64,000 bases of DNA, from positions 41,951-105,950 of the forward strand of contig NZ_JAPIVK010000009.1 of the NCBI RefSeq assembly GCF_026183675.1. Reading direction: 5' to 3'. The stretch comes from Microbulbifer halophilus. Its GTDB lineage: Bacteria; Pseudomonadota; Gammaproteobacteria; Pseudomonadales; Cellvibrionaceae. Within the stretch, counting starts at the first letter, position 1, and each line of letters starts with the position of its first letter. The position numbers and the translations under genes were made by a program. Below are positions 44,301 through 51,360 of this stretch, in pieces. Below the pieces are notes generated by a model. It had not been told where the DNA came from. It saw nothing but the letters and a program-made list of their open reading frames with translations, and searched no databases.

Positions 44301-45769
44301 TCATCAATGCGAAGGGCTTCCGGGGGTTCCGATGGCTCCAGGGCCTCAACCTCTACCCGCTGTTGCTGGGATTCGGCGGAAACACCCTCGTTGTCCATGA
44401 CTTCAGCATATATAAGATGGGTACCGGGAACTGCAGCAGCCCATATTTTCTCGTAAGGTGGTTCGGTGAACTCGAAGGTTTGAGAATCGATGTGGATCTT
44501 TACCCATTCGATACTGCCATCCGAGTCTTCTGGGGTGACAACCAGATTGAACTCTTCAGATTGCTCAACAATTTCCGGTAGATCCGTCAGTGAAACCGTG
44601 GGAGGCTCGTTTTCCGCCACGTCGACTTCAACAAAATGAGTCTTTGAGAGGCCCCACTGGTTTTCCATCTTCGCGACGATTTTATAGCTCCCCAAGGGCG
44701 AGGCTGTCCAGTTGGCGTTCCAGCAATCACAACTGTCATCATAGTTGACGGGCTGATTGATCGGTATGAGGTCACCGGCCTCCATTTGACGGAAGAAGCT
44801 GACTCCATTTTCTAGAATTTCCTCACTGCCAGTGTTGGCTACCCGCAGGGTAGAATTGGTACCGTAGCGAATCTCGATCTTATTCTCAGTGGTAGTGGGC
44901 TTCAGCCACTCAAAATTAGGGACAGGAGGTGTTTGCACATTAACAGCCAGCACTTCGCTGGCATCTACCGGGGCACTGCATTCGAGTTCATTGCAAGCAA
45001 AGACACGGTATTGGTAGGTGCCGGTCTCGCGGGCGTTGTTGATCGGGTACGTCAGAGGTGGCTGTACGGACTTCCTGAAAGCATAGCAATGTCCGTGAAC
45101 CATCTCGGATCCGTTATAGGGATTGTCGCTGGCGCACCAGCCGGGCCAGCTTCCATTATCGTCATTCCGTTTCCTTTCCTGGACTATGTACTCCTCGATA
45201 TCGCCTTCGGTCGGCGCATCCCAATCTATGTTGTAGGTACCATCGTATTGATCATCTTTCCTTGAATAGCGGATATTTGTCGGCTCTTTTGGCGCCTCGA
45301 GTTTATCCACCTGTACAGTCAACTCCCCGCTAGCGCCTCCCGTACCATAATTACAAGCTGGACAGTCGTCCCGATACTCTTTGGATACAGAAAAACGATA
45401 GGAATAAATGCCGTCATCCTTGGAAAGGTCTATGGAAAATGTTTCCGGATCCGGATGCTCCTCCCCCCTTGTCCTCTCGAATTCTTTGGATACTATAAGC
45501 TCCTCTTCACCACCATTCGCCCGTTCGTATATATAAAACCGGATGTATAGCTTACAGCCTTCCCCACAGGAATTCATATATTCTTCAGTATCGGAAAAAG
45601 TAAAACTTCCGGTATAGTTATCGATTTCTCCACTGGCTGGCAGGGGCTCGCCGTCAATCAGCCATTGCGCGGTGGCGCTGGTAGATAGAAACCAAAGCAC
45701 AAGAAATAGCGATAACCTGATAAGCCGGAAAGTATTCTCGAAAACTCCTTCCGTATTACTATTATTCAT
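35396..45769 (-). CDS. Giant secreted SpvB/TcdB/RHS-repeat polymorphic toxin with zinc-protease tip
   Basis: About 3,457 residues. An N-terminal signal peptide (LIRLSLFLVLWFLSTSATA) is followed by fibronectin-III/Ig-like modules (to about 740), PQQ-type propeller repeats (about 795-945), a DUF4214-like helical segment (about 1,000-1,110) and a calcium-type DSDADGDGISN region. Then come an SpvB domain from about 1,215, seven FG-GAP/VCBS calcium repeats (e.g. DINGDGLPDAVY), a TcdB-middle-like region (about 1,925-2,100) and RHS/YD repeats (about 2,260-2,930). The RHS core GRFLQADPF...YSYVRNNPLNATDPSGY ends near 3,120. The tip after the FANGAAT junction (about 3,276) carries HEAAH (3,420-3,424) and a downstream HLEAERH, a gluzincin-like zinc site. 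The ATG at 45769 has AAAGG upstream. Confidence 0.9.
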   Translation of the reverse strand: MNNSNTEGVFENTFRLIRLSLFLVLWFLSTSATAQWLIDGEPLPASGEIDNYTGSFTFSDTEEYMNSCGEGCKLYIRFYIYERANGGEEELIVSKEFERTRGEEHPDPETFSIDLSKDDGIYSYRFSVSKEYRDDCPACNYGTGGASGELTVQVDKLEAPKEPTNIRYSRKDDQYDGTYNIDWDAPTEGDIEEYIVQERKRNDDNGSWPGWCASDNPYNGSEMVHGHCYAFRKSVQPPLTYPINNARETGTYQYRVFACNELECSAPVDASEVLAVNVQTPPVPNFEWLKPTTTENKIEIRYGTNSTLRVANTGSEEILENGVSFFRQMEAGDLIPINQPVNYDDSCDCWNANWTASPLGSYKIVAKMENQWGLSKTHFVEVDVAENEPPTVSLTDLPEIVEQSEEFNLVVTPEDSDGSIEWVKIHIDSQTFEFTEPPYEKIWAAAVPGTHLIYAEVMDNEGVSAESQQQRVEVEALEPSEPPEALRIDDQPAPFPVNTTGFYQLDWDLVSGASDGYVVEERQQGVVGDACEWQYDEDSDYCAYRVSSGQSWYISNRSHGKYWYRVRACNDSSQGCGDPSVAYSLDVETEKPRAPEGFTVVPEHQGFDITGNYSLSWNPVTIEPKPRYYEVRASADGSEAPEDWPKLPHNSLETEYPMPESMAPGSYSYWLNACNHKGCTESGEILTVDVLPPALLSTGLDTECGSECLRVSGNGLDPSSIFTVTDIQSGAQQELHPDTVGWQAPTEEDPTTYAWLPLDTSMVEALNSGEGLHIAVQNANGERAAINAYGDETVAKLSQVDSAPAVGADGTIYVGSGNQVYALNPEDGSVVSGWPFATGGRVKATPTVDSVNGNIYVGSLDDNLYALTPLGLELWRLETGDDLLASAVLDGNRTLYQGSMDGILYAVQAQNGAVRWIYGVGAGIAETPVLAGSSDNPTLYFTTVDSSQVYALGRGDLGPDQLTWESADDSLLAYQLENENWQPTEEQLPQYLTAARLYRLLLQPPLSLSRDQLTYWTYAQVKGASPQEVANAFLKSDTGKANFPPPPSTNEGFVDRLYERAFPGAGQPAFTYNGQTYTRAMLLDAMSGDDGLSRAAVATLFAQSQDYANTTNTLLQQTFGYFYDQDYSWAVFDCEEDNEYTRDCDQDGLPDYWEILFFGDIESESGDSDADGDGISNREALLANIDPCANLCRNGVTETAPAPAPMPVLDQGEMALSSEIGSLPGDFRVNEMGAATYQIPLELPAGTAGVSPELSLNYSSQNGNGLVGHGWAIGGLSAISRCRQTLGQDRRAKAINWGKEDRFCLDGQRLLVVEGEYGEPGSLYRTEIDSFAQVKAHGGKAGDPLYFTVERKDGSISYYGGNPVGEDNRSRRTIREGDDEVTFTWSIRRFEDSAGNGIEFVYKTAGGHRISEIRYAYGSATSKKNWDARVNFDYEDREDRIRGYLGGEKQKSLYRLSGIRVENKGSGGTVQPVREYKLEYLSYPVDKLSRLERIRQCADNLCQPYTVFDWRLPQPGSFSGIASTATLSEGSNRAAAGARPADINGNGRMDLVWLEIQRDPETGDITAQHFKSLLATETGFSQEKTVFRDDGNAPYRNKWEVTDYNGDGRADLLVHMREEDEWVAFLSQPDDYGNWQLSSTPHDTGVGRRIAKFVDLNGDGLADYLTRNEYRLLQAGTDTSSNHYYSYGDSKTPDLDIDWTGIEPANLPPDTNIATMERRVEMYTDTAPADFNGNGLMEPVVRLFMMDDCPPGHQGEGGTCSYDAGLMLMAAGSMGEYRSYFHLGRASHLEAVDINGDGLPDAVYRRGATYYRLNTGAGFAEEVEIPDVRPQRQWFDYDNDGYLDLAWHDEQDKEVKIRRWNSLEESFGEEEVLRKFASDDNLHLFLDMTGNGLTDYVRIDSQRAVLYPAGDDVRTPVNTIETITNGLGAETAIEYGSLARSGHYRRRDLPTTTKTRCDYADYASGPGSGDYRQWCYDFDFPNLSAYYSALNDDWTGENGDHRLGKLSPTLELMGPKYVVTRVEGSAPTAGDPGNTSAVRYYYAQGKIQAGGRGLLGFEELRTVDEQTGVETTTFYRQDFPYIGYPERTEVKTADGKLLSQSVNTWKLKNSDGKDWDETWRDDAKSQGSAALGPLQPWLAKSEEKSWALNDTGGEDLLKTATTVNEYDNHGNPTHITVTTTAGGDSFTTDTYNEYCIGGNPVNGNCSDTITFPDRDQSLSTYPELGRLTRTTVIHSRTEEGVSDKETRTSSFTYYDDGTSKAGLLETEIIEPDASGEKASLKLTTRHSYDEFGNKVEVTRTAEGEDPRSSRWVYLNNEGRYLHKEINSYNQVTSEILDRNDLGLPTQIEDIAGVVSEIRYDAFGRKVLEYNQTGAHTITLLSTANITHCPSGSAYQQTVEEAGGGESLTCFDVLARETRSATQGFDGGWVYADTEYDEQSNVSRKSEPYFASDGGTDHWTTMDYDILGRVIGTDLPGTAQHNGVSNPGAVRHDIHIEYSGYKTVTINPEGHSKTEVKNAMGELIKVEDELGGIVEYRYDAQGKLLRVTRTGDEGLITTETEMTYDRLGRKKSMDDPDKGFWEYAYNGFGELTWQKDAKGQVVENFYDELGRMVTRIDYRDDSLSEDSIEAKAKWKYNDEPSQADCLKGEDYVPLGALSGVTETESGYTQAQSYDCFGRPNLTLTSLSEEGGEHWSNTTYDQYGRVFQQFDAGGDGFSHSATQNLYNSNGYLKAVVDAENINQASAENYYTVLAMDERANVTRYRNGNGVVTEREYDPATGRLEYQIASISGAFEVQDLTYQWDNLGNLDYRLDSSGAKELEKDLEEHFEYDALNRLKSARLDGGAAQAITYDGLGNIKSKSGVGDYRYGSNQCDQGYGAHALCETEDENGDIVTYSYDANGNMEEERAKSSGTLKRKLQYSTFDKPLWIKNYENDHTTEFKYGPDRNRYLRIDADGSGGITETRYIGNVEKITKPDGSEITKRYLPGGALVTIEGGTRTSRYMHKDHLGSVNVITTGDGSIEQIMSFDAWGQRRNALSWDALIAAALEDFDQSITYRGYTGHEMLDQVGLIHMNGRVYNPRLGRFLQADPFVQAASDAQMFNRYSYVRNNPLNATDPSGYFLSSIKKLGRNIIRGAAKVFGPELVNLVGTVVFSYYGGPPGAAAWSYEFSRAMGASSDQAFGMAIISFASSAAFSGINGADFSGFGWAANTVKFAAYGMVGGASSIMQGGKFGHGFASAGFMGTVGGRIGKIDDPIGRVVAGAIVGGTASKISGGKFANGAATAAMAMAVQAAAQSGQKIPDFDLSTPEGREQYAQWVWENKGQFGIESADGTSFEYVDEYMMYDNKLGRVICDGPCAQVDDVNRFATGGEFFEDSGRVVLYRGAFNSMDAAVVMGADSNPAVIGGLNVSPAGAVVWAVGHEAAHTMGVDVDSSVYPHLEAERHGYEAYQRYKALGGK
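35925..35944. repeat. Tip-junction repeat, copy 1 (inside RHS gene)
   Basis: The 20-base GTAGCCGCCCCATTTGCAAA lies inside the RHS gene where the glycine-rich pre-tip region changes to the protease tip. It is identical to the copies at the two orphan tips and is the probable site of recombination for tip exchange. Confidence 0.9.
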
Positions 45770-45778
45770 TCCATTCAA

Positions 45779-46069
45779 CCTTTAAATTCCAGCTTTCACC
45801 ATCTTGGTGAAATACGTCGGAGATATTAGTCGCCTCAAAATTGTTTTGACCAAAGTCCACTCTCCGGACCGTCATTCCGGACTTGATCCGGGATCCAGCG
45901 GAGGTACCCCGTCGGCCTGTCCGGAACAAGTCCGGAACAAGTCCGGAATTACGATCGCATGGAGCGAATACAGGACTCGCCCGTTGTTAAAGGAACCTGG
46001 ACAACTGTTAATACAATTATGAACCCTTAATAATTACAGATTATGATCAAACGATCCGACACTTAGTTT
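45779..46069. repeat. Intergenic gap with inverted-repeat element (45874-45949)
   Basis: Within this 291-base gap ATTCCGGACTTG at 45874-45885 is a perfect inverted copy of CAAGTCCGGAAT at 45938-45949. A short direct repeat (CCGGAACAAGT twice) lies between. This is a small dispersed-repeat type element between the Ig/PQQ gene and the RHS gene. I see no gene in the gap. It may hold a promoter or transcript-processing site for the RHS gene. Confidence 0.55.
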
Positions 46070-48448
46070 TTATTGCCCCAAAGCGCTGTGCCAGACCAGC
46101 CGCTCTCCCGCGGGATTTGACTCAGTATTCAGTGCAAAAACCTGCTTGTCTTCTGTATGCACAACCAGTTTTTGTTGTGCCAGTGCTGGGGCAGCGGTAA
46201 TTTTTTGCTCTTCCGGCAACTGGAAGTGCCATAGTTGACTACCGGTCTGTACATCCAGAGCATAAATATGGCCGGTGTAGGTAGAGATATAGGCCGTTGT
46301 CTTGTCCTCGCTGAGGATGGGAGCGGCAACCACAGCGCCTTCGGTATCAAAGTGCCACACGGGAGTTTTATCCGCTTTCAGGGCAAAAACACGACCACCT
46401 TCCGCCTGGCGGCCGCTACCGCTGATATTGGCACCGGCGATAACCAGGTTTCCGGTAATGGCGGCCTTGCCCATTACCAAGCCGGCATCTTCGAATGTCC
46501 ATTCCACCTCACCGCTGGCATTCACCTTGTAGAAGTTGCCATCGAAAGCGCCCACGTAGGCGCTGCCGTCGTCAGCCACGGCCAGTGAGGTGGCGATTTT
46601 TTCCTCAACAGGTACGGTTGGCGTTGTCCAGAGGTCCGGCGGGGGTGGCATGTCGAGCGTTATCGCCAGTGTTTCACTGGTGGTTCCTCCGGGGCCGGTG
46701 GCTTTCAGGGTGTAGTTGGTGGTGATCTGCGGGTTAAGTACGAGGGCGCCCTCACTTTCGAGATCGGTTTGAGGTTCATCACCAGTGTCACCGCTGATTT
46801 CTAGTTCCTGTGCCCCGCTTACCCGCCAACGCAGTTCCACTTGCTGGCCCTTGCTGGAAATATTCGTAGGAGAAGCGGCGAAGGTTTCAATGGTGATCGG
46901 AGGGAAGCTGGTGGAGTCCTCGGGATCTGTACCTTCGGCGACTTCCTCGGCATCGTTGACGCCATCGTTGTCGCTATCCAGTTGTTCCAATGCACAGCCG
47001 TCGCTATTGGCGGTCTGGGTACTGGCAGTATCCGCACAAAGGTCGGCGTAATCGGCCACCGAATCACCGTCGCTGTCGATAGCAGTGGCGATGCCGGCAT
47101 CGCCGAGATTACCGGCCAGATCCTGCACCGAGGCATCGAGCGAAATTTCCGCATCGGTGGAAAGCGGTTGCGGGAGTGCGCAAACTGCGATATTGGCATT
47201 GATGGTGCAACCAGTGATGCTGTTGCCGGCCACGGAAACCGCAAGACTGTCATTGTCCAAGGCTAGGTTGTCAGATAGCAACAACTTCAGTTGCGGCTGC
47301 CGTTCACGCAGCAGTGCGCCGTTCGCCGGGGAAATGAAACTGATTTCCGGCGGCGTCCGGTCGAGACTAAAGGAGGTCTCAACGGAGGCACTGTTACCGG
47401 CTAGGTCTTCGGTACTGCCGCTGACCGACTGCCCTTCGCCATCGCCGGAATAGGTTTGCGCTTCGGGACAGTTGGTGATGCCGCTCAGGTTGTCGCTGCA
47501 CTGGTAGCTGACAGTGATCGGAGCGTTGTGCCAGCCGGCGGCGTTGGCCTGGGGTGAGACACTGGCGGTGATTTCCGGCGCAGTGAGGTCCAGGTTGACC
47601 AAGCTCTGGATTTCCGTTGCATTGCCAGCGATATCGACAATACTCGCATCCCGCGTCTGACTTTCGCCCTCTTGAGCTACCTGTTGCGGTTCGGGGCAGG
47701 CCGTTACGCCGCTCAGGCTGTCTTCGCACTGGTAGCTGACGGTAACCAACTCTCGGTGCCAGCCGGCTTCATTGGCGGCGGGGGTGATCTGGTCGGTGAG
47801 TTGCGGCGGGGTTTTGTCCAGGCTGACGGTGACTTGTGTTTCAGCGCTGTTGCCAGCTTTGTCCACGGCACTGCCGGTGATCTGCTGGTCGGCGCCTTCC
47901 CCGCTCACCAATATCGGCTCGCTGCAGTTTTCCACGCCGCTGAGGGCGTCGTCGCAGGTGAAGGTGACGGTAGCATCGGTCTTGTGCCAACCGGCGGGGT
48001 TCGCTTCCGGGCTCACGGCGGCGCTGATGGTGGGGTTGTCGTTGTCGATGCCGATCACTTCCGCACCGAGGGCGCTGCCGGGTTTGCCACCCAGTTGCAC
48101 CGTGAGGGTATTTTGTAACTGCAGGGTAACCGAGACTTCGAGGAATTCGGTTTTCTGCTGGAAGGCACTGGGAAACAGGAGTTCATTGCCGTTCACCAGC
48201 ACCCGTGCGGAGGTTACCGGGTCATCATCTCCCGGGCCGTTGTAGATGCGCAGCTGGTAATAGCTTCCGGCCACCGGGGCGCTAAAGGAAACGCTCTCCT
48301 CAACCGGCTTGCCATTGTCACGCACGAACAGGTAGCTGCCGGAAACCGGAAATTCCGCTGCATGGGCCTGGGAAAATAAACCGAAACCAAAGAGAATTGA
48401 CATGTGCAGAACAAACGCCTGCACGCGGAAAATCCGCTGCGACTGCAT
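46070..48448 (-). CDS. Exported protein with Ig-like repeats, thrombospondin-3-type segment and PQQ propeller
   Basis: A 792-residue protein with a signal peptide (ends FSQAHAAEF). Three tandem Ig-like repeats of about 85 residues each carry AGWH...VTV(S/T)(Y/F)(Q/T)C and (S/N)C(S/P)EP-type paired cysteines (e.g. YQCEDSLSGVTACPEP, YQCSDNLSGITNCPEA). They are followed by a calcium-type DSDGDSVADYADLC / DSDNDGVNDAEEVAEGTD region and C-terminal PQQ-like repeats (AYVGAFDGNFYKVNASG, AYISTYTGHIYALDVQTG). It shares PQQ and DSDxDG modules with the RHS protein and precedes it. The ATG at 48448 follows GGGGGAG. It may be a surface partner or chaperone-like adhesin for the toxin; this is inference. Confidence 0.85.
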   Translation of the reverse strand: MQSQRIFRVQAFVLHMSILFGFGLFSQAHAAEFPVSGSYLFVRDNGKPVEESVSFSAPVAGSYYQLRIYNGPGDDDPVTSARVLVNGNELLFPSAFQQKTEFLEVSVTLQLQNTLTVQLGGKPGSALGAEVIGIDNDNPTISAAVSPEANPAGWHKTDATVTFTCDDALSGVENCSEPILVSGEGADQQITGSAVDKAGNSAETQVTVSLDKTPPQLTDQITPAANEAGWHRELVTVSYQCEDSLSGVTACPEPQQVAQEGESQTRDASIVDIAGNATEIQSLVNLDLTAPEITASVSPQANAAGWHNAPITVSYQCSDNLSGITNCPEAQTYSGDGEGQSVSGSTEDLAGNSASVETSFSLDRTPPEISFISPANGALLRERQPQLKLLLSDNLALDNDSLAVSVAGNSITGCTINANIAVCALPQPLSTDAEISLDASVQDLAGNLGDAGIATAIDSDGDSVADYADLCADTASTQTANSDGCALEQLDSDNDGVNDAEEVAEGTDPEDSTSFPPITIETFAASPTNISSKGQQVELRWRVSGAQELEISGDTGDEPQTDLESEGALVLNPQITTNYTLKATGPGGTTSETLAITLDMPPPPDLWTTPTVPVEEKIATSLAVADDGSAYVGAFDGNFYKVNASGEVEWTFEDAGLVMGKAAITGNLVIAGANISGSGRQAEGGRVFALKADKTPVWHFDTEGAVVAAPILSEDKTTAYISTYTGHIYALDVQTGSQLWHFQLPEEQKITAAPALAQQKLVVHTEDKQVFALNTESNPAGERLVWHSALGQ

Positions 48449-49054
48449 ATACTCCCCCAAACCCGAAAGCGAAAAAATTATTCACGAGCGCGCAATACCC
48501 AATACTTCAGTTGCGCAGTTTTCATTGTTGGTGGACAGCAAACCACAAAATGAACGTGATTTTGATAGCGCTATCAAAAAACAAAATGAAAATAGCGCCA
48601 TTTTTTGATTACCTACGAAACTTTTTGCAGGATTTGTAATTGCGTGTAATGAGAGCGAACACTCAATGATCAAATTGGTACCACCGAACCTTTCTGTATC
48701 GAGTTGGGCCAAGCCGTTTTCAAAACCATTAATCAACAATCTCAGAGGCCTATCTTTTTTTGCCTGCCGATCTCAACGGGAGACAGACGCTGTCAGATGT
48801 AATGACGGCTTGTGTTCTCCAACTCCTATTGCCCCGGATTCGGGAATCGGGTGAGCAACACAACCGAGTTGCCGGCTCCGCGACTCTCTCGGGCTTCGCT
48901 TCACTCAATCCAACCTGCGGGCCCTGCGGCGGGCTTGTCGCAACTTTGCACAAATTGGCGTGCAATCACTCACTCTGGCAGCCACTTCCCCTAGGCTGAC
49001 AGGAGAGGCGGACGCAAACGGCGCCTCCCACTCACCAGTCACGAGGTATCTGCG
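48449..49054. other. 606-base intergenic region: promoter side of toxin operon plus repeat debris
   Basis: This gap holds the LacI-type palindrome at 48560-48579, an AT-rich stretch likely to contain the promoter of the Ig/PQQ gene, and, from about 48,820 to 48,935, GC-rich debris with the same wording (CTTCGCTTCACTCAATCCAA) as the MITE at 26,009. No protein-coding gene was recognised within it. Confidence 0.5.
48560..48579. promoter_or_regulatory. Perfect 20-bp LacI-type operator palindrome
   Basis: TTTTGATAGCGCTATCAAAA is a perfect 20-bp palindrome with the central CG and TAGCGCTA core typical of LacI/GalR-family operators. It lies 112 bases upstream of the Ig/PQQ gene start codon, placing it at promoter distance. 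No LacI gene is present in the window. Confidence 0.65.
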
Positions 49055-49225
49055 GTGCAGAAGTTGAGCTGTATTCTGCTGGCAGTGGCCCTGGCGACAG
49101 GAGTTGCCGGTTGTTCCACAACCGCGCCCAAAGGAGCCCCCAAGTCGCTGACCATGAACGGTCAGCAATTCCGCTGTGTCGAACAGGAGCTGGAGTCGAA
49201 GGTGCTGGTGCGCTGCGTGCGTTAA
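49055..49225 (+). CDS. Small (56-residue) lipoprotein
   Basis: A GTG start with GAGG 8 bases upstream opens a 56-residue frame: signal peptide KLSCILLAVALATGVAGC (lipobox VAGC, Cys20), then a short mature part with two cysteines (FRCVEQ ... VRC). The mature part is only about 36 residues. No family was recognised. The ribosome site, lipobox and clean stop support it as a real gene rather than chance. Confidence 0.65.
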   Translation: MQKLSCILLAVALATGVAGCSTTAPKGAPKSLTMNGQQFRCVEQELESKVLVRCVR

Positions 49226-49270
49226 TCCGGCGGCGGTCGCCGTCCCGGTATTTCCGCAGCGCGGGCGGGT

Positions 49271-50707
49271 TCAGTCCACCCGGACGATGCGCAGGGTATC
49301 GGTGCTGCCGCCGATATCCTGGTGGTAGCCGCGGGAAATCAGCACAAAGTCGCCGGCTTGCAGTAGCTTTCGCTGTTTCAGGTGGGCGATAGCCCGGCGG
49401 TCGCGGGAGACTCCGTCCAGCCCCTCCACTTCCATCAGCACCGGGTCCACACCGCGGTAGAGCGCCACCCGGCTGCAGCTGGTGCGGTGGCGGCAGAAGG
49501 CGAATATCTGGATATCGGAGCGCACCCGCGACATCAGCAACGCGGTGTTGCCGGTCTCGGTCTGGCAGATGATCGCTTTTATTTCCCGGCAATGGTTGGC
49601 GATGGCGATCGCGGCCATGGCGATACAGGCGTCGCCGGCCGGGTAATAGTCCTGCGCCATCCGCGGCGGCCGGCGGCTGGCTCGGTGCTTCTCAGCGCCC
49701 ACGATCACTTCCGCCATATGCTCGACGGTTGCCACCGGGTAGTCGCCGGCGGCGGTCTCGGCGGACAGCATTACCGCGTCGGTGCCGTCGAGCACCGCGT
49801 TGGCCACGTCGCAGACTTCCGCGCGGGTGGGGACGGGGCTGGCGATCATCGATTCCATCATCTGGGTGGCGGTGATGGCGACCCGGTTCAGCCGGCGCGC
49901 GCGGCGGATCAGGTGTTTCTGCACCCCCATCAGCTGTGCCTCGCCGATTTCCACTGCCAGGTCGCCGCGCGCCACCATGATGGCATCGCTGGCGAGGATC
50001 AGCCGGTCCAGGTGCTCGTCGCTGGCCACCGCCTCGGCGCGCTCTATCTTGGCGACGATATGGGCATCGCCGCCGGCGGCGCGGAGCAGCTTGCGGGCCA
50101 GGTCCACATCCGCCGCGTCGCGGGGGAAGGAGACGGCGAGGTAGTCGAAAGCCAGGTCGGCGGCCACCTGCATATCGGTGCGGTCTTTCCCGGTCAGCGC
50201 CGGCGCGGTGAGACCGCCGCCGAGCTTGTTGATGCCCTTGTTATCGGACAGCCAGCCGCCCACTTCCACCCGGGTGCGCACCGCTGCACCGTCGACAGCG
50301 GTGACCCTGAGCCGCAGCCGGCCGTCGTCCAGCAACAGGGTATCGCCGCTGCTGCAGTCCCGCGCCAGTTCGGCGTAGTCCACCGACACACCCTGTACAT
50401 TGCCGGCGCCGGCGGGCCAGTCGGGATCGAGAACGAATTTGGCGCCACTTTCCAGTTGCGCACGCCCCTCACTGAACCGGCCCACGCGGATCTTGGGCCC
50501 CTGCAGGTCGCCGAGAATCGCCACATGACGGCCCTGGCGCGCGGCTTCCTCCCGCACCTGTTCGGCGCGGCGGCGGTGATCGGAGGCCAGGCCGTGAGAA
50601 AAATTGAGGCGCACCGTATCCACGCCCGCCGCAATCAACTGCGGGAGAATCCCCGGCTTGTCGGTGGCGGGCCCCAGTGTGGCGACGATCTTGGTACGTC
50701 TGAGCAT
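49271..50707 (-). CDS. pyk: Pyruvate kinase
   Basis: A 478-residue glycolytic enzyme converting phosphoenolpyruvate and ADP to pyruvate and ATP in the cytosol. The N-terminal RRTKIVATLGPATDKP, the catalytic-lysine region HIVAKIERAEA, the metal motif MVARGDLAVEIG and the ATQMMESMI segment are intact. The ATG follows a GAGGGA site. The C-terminal domain is complete, and length and motifs are normal. No linked glycolytic gene is adjacent. Confidence 0.96.
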   Translation of the reverse strand: MLRRTKIVATLGPATDKPGILPQLIAAGVDTVRLNFSHGLASDHRRRAEQVREEAARQGRHVAILGDLQGPKIRVGRFSEGRAQLESGAKFVLDPDWPAGAGNVQGVSVDYAELARDCSSGDTLLLDDGRLRLRVTAVDGAAVRTRVEVGGWLSDNKGINKLGGGLTAPALTGKDRTDMQVAADLAFDYLAVSFPRDAADVDLARKLLRAAGGDAHIVAKIERAEAVASDEHLDRLILASDAIMVARGDLAVEIGEAQLMGVQKHLIRRARRLNRVAITATQMMESMIASPVPTRAEVCDVANAVLDGTDAVMLSAETAAGDYPVATVEHMAEVIVGAEKHRASRRPPRMAQDYYPAGDACIAMAAIAIANHCREIKAIICQTETGNTALLMSRVRSDIQIFAFCRHRTSCSRVALYRGVDPVLMEVEGLDGVSRDRRAIAHLKQRKLLQAGDFVLISRGYHQDIGGSTDTLRIVRVD

Positions 50708-50822
50708 CTCGGCGACATCCCTCTACTGGCTGCGCCACAAAGCATAGCTTGGCGGCTCCTGCCTCTCCCGGCCAATCCCAACAACTAAGCTTTCTTGAGT
50801 GCAATACAAGGAGCGGAACACC

Positions 50823-51296
50823 ATGGGCAAAGTAGTGCAGTTGTGGCTGGTGGGCCTGGCGCTTGTAGTGGCGGGCTGTATCGGAATGGATACCGGGGAA
50901 TCCGATATCGTCCAGTCGGCGGGCAATATCGGGTCCGTATGCGGGCCCAAGTGGCAGCTCAAGCGACTGCGTATGGATGGCGAGGCCATCGGCATTCGGG
51001 ATATGGAACGCTTTACCTTCCTCTGCAGCCCGGAGGGCAATGTGATGGGTAAAAGCGGCATCAATACCTACCGCGGCTCCATGACCGTGACCCAGAACGG
51101 CCAGTTGCTGTGGGACACCTCCAGTTTTGCCTCCACCAAGAAGGCCGGTCCGTCGCAGCTCATGGAGCAGGAACGCCGCTATCTGCGCGCCCTGTCGGGC
51201 ACCCGCCAGGCCTTTACCAAATCCGGCGGCAAACGACTGATCCTGCGCGACCCATCGGGGGATATCTATATAGAATATGTCAGCGTAAACCCTTGA
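50823..51296 (+). CDS. META-domain-like lipoprotein
   Basis: A 157-residue lipoprotein starting at the ATG at 50823, with AAGGAG about 9 bases upstream. The lipobox is VVAGC. The mature part has CGPKWQLKRLRMDGEAIG and FLCSPEGNVMGKSGINTYRGS, resembling the META/HslJ pattern of outer-membrane stress lipoproteins (a WxL strand followed by GxxGxNxYxG). A paralogue with the same layout follows. Confidence 0.72.
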   Translation: MGKVVQLWLVGLALVVAGCIGMDTGESDIVQSAGNIGSVCGPKWQLKRLRMDGEAIGIRDMERFTFLCSPEGNVMGKSGINTYRGSMTVTQNGQLLWDTSSFASTKKAGPSQLMEQERRYLRALSGTRQAFTKSGGKRLILRDPSGDIYIEYVSVNP

Positions 51297-51360
51297 TATC
51301 GACCACAGACAGCGCGGCCATTTTGATGTTAAATGGCAGAAAAATAACCAGAGCCACAAT

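Noticed and set aside
48820-48935. Possible CRISPR-like or repeat array near 48,850
   Set aside because: Only a single copy of MITE-type wording is present; no regular repeat-spacer spacing.
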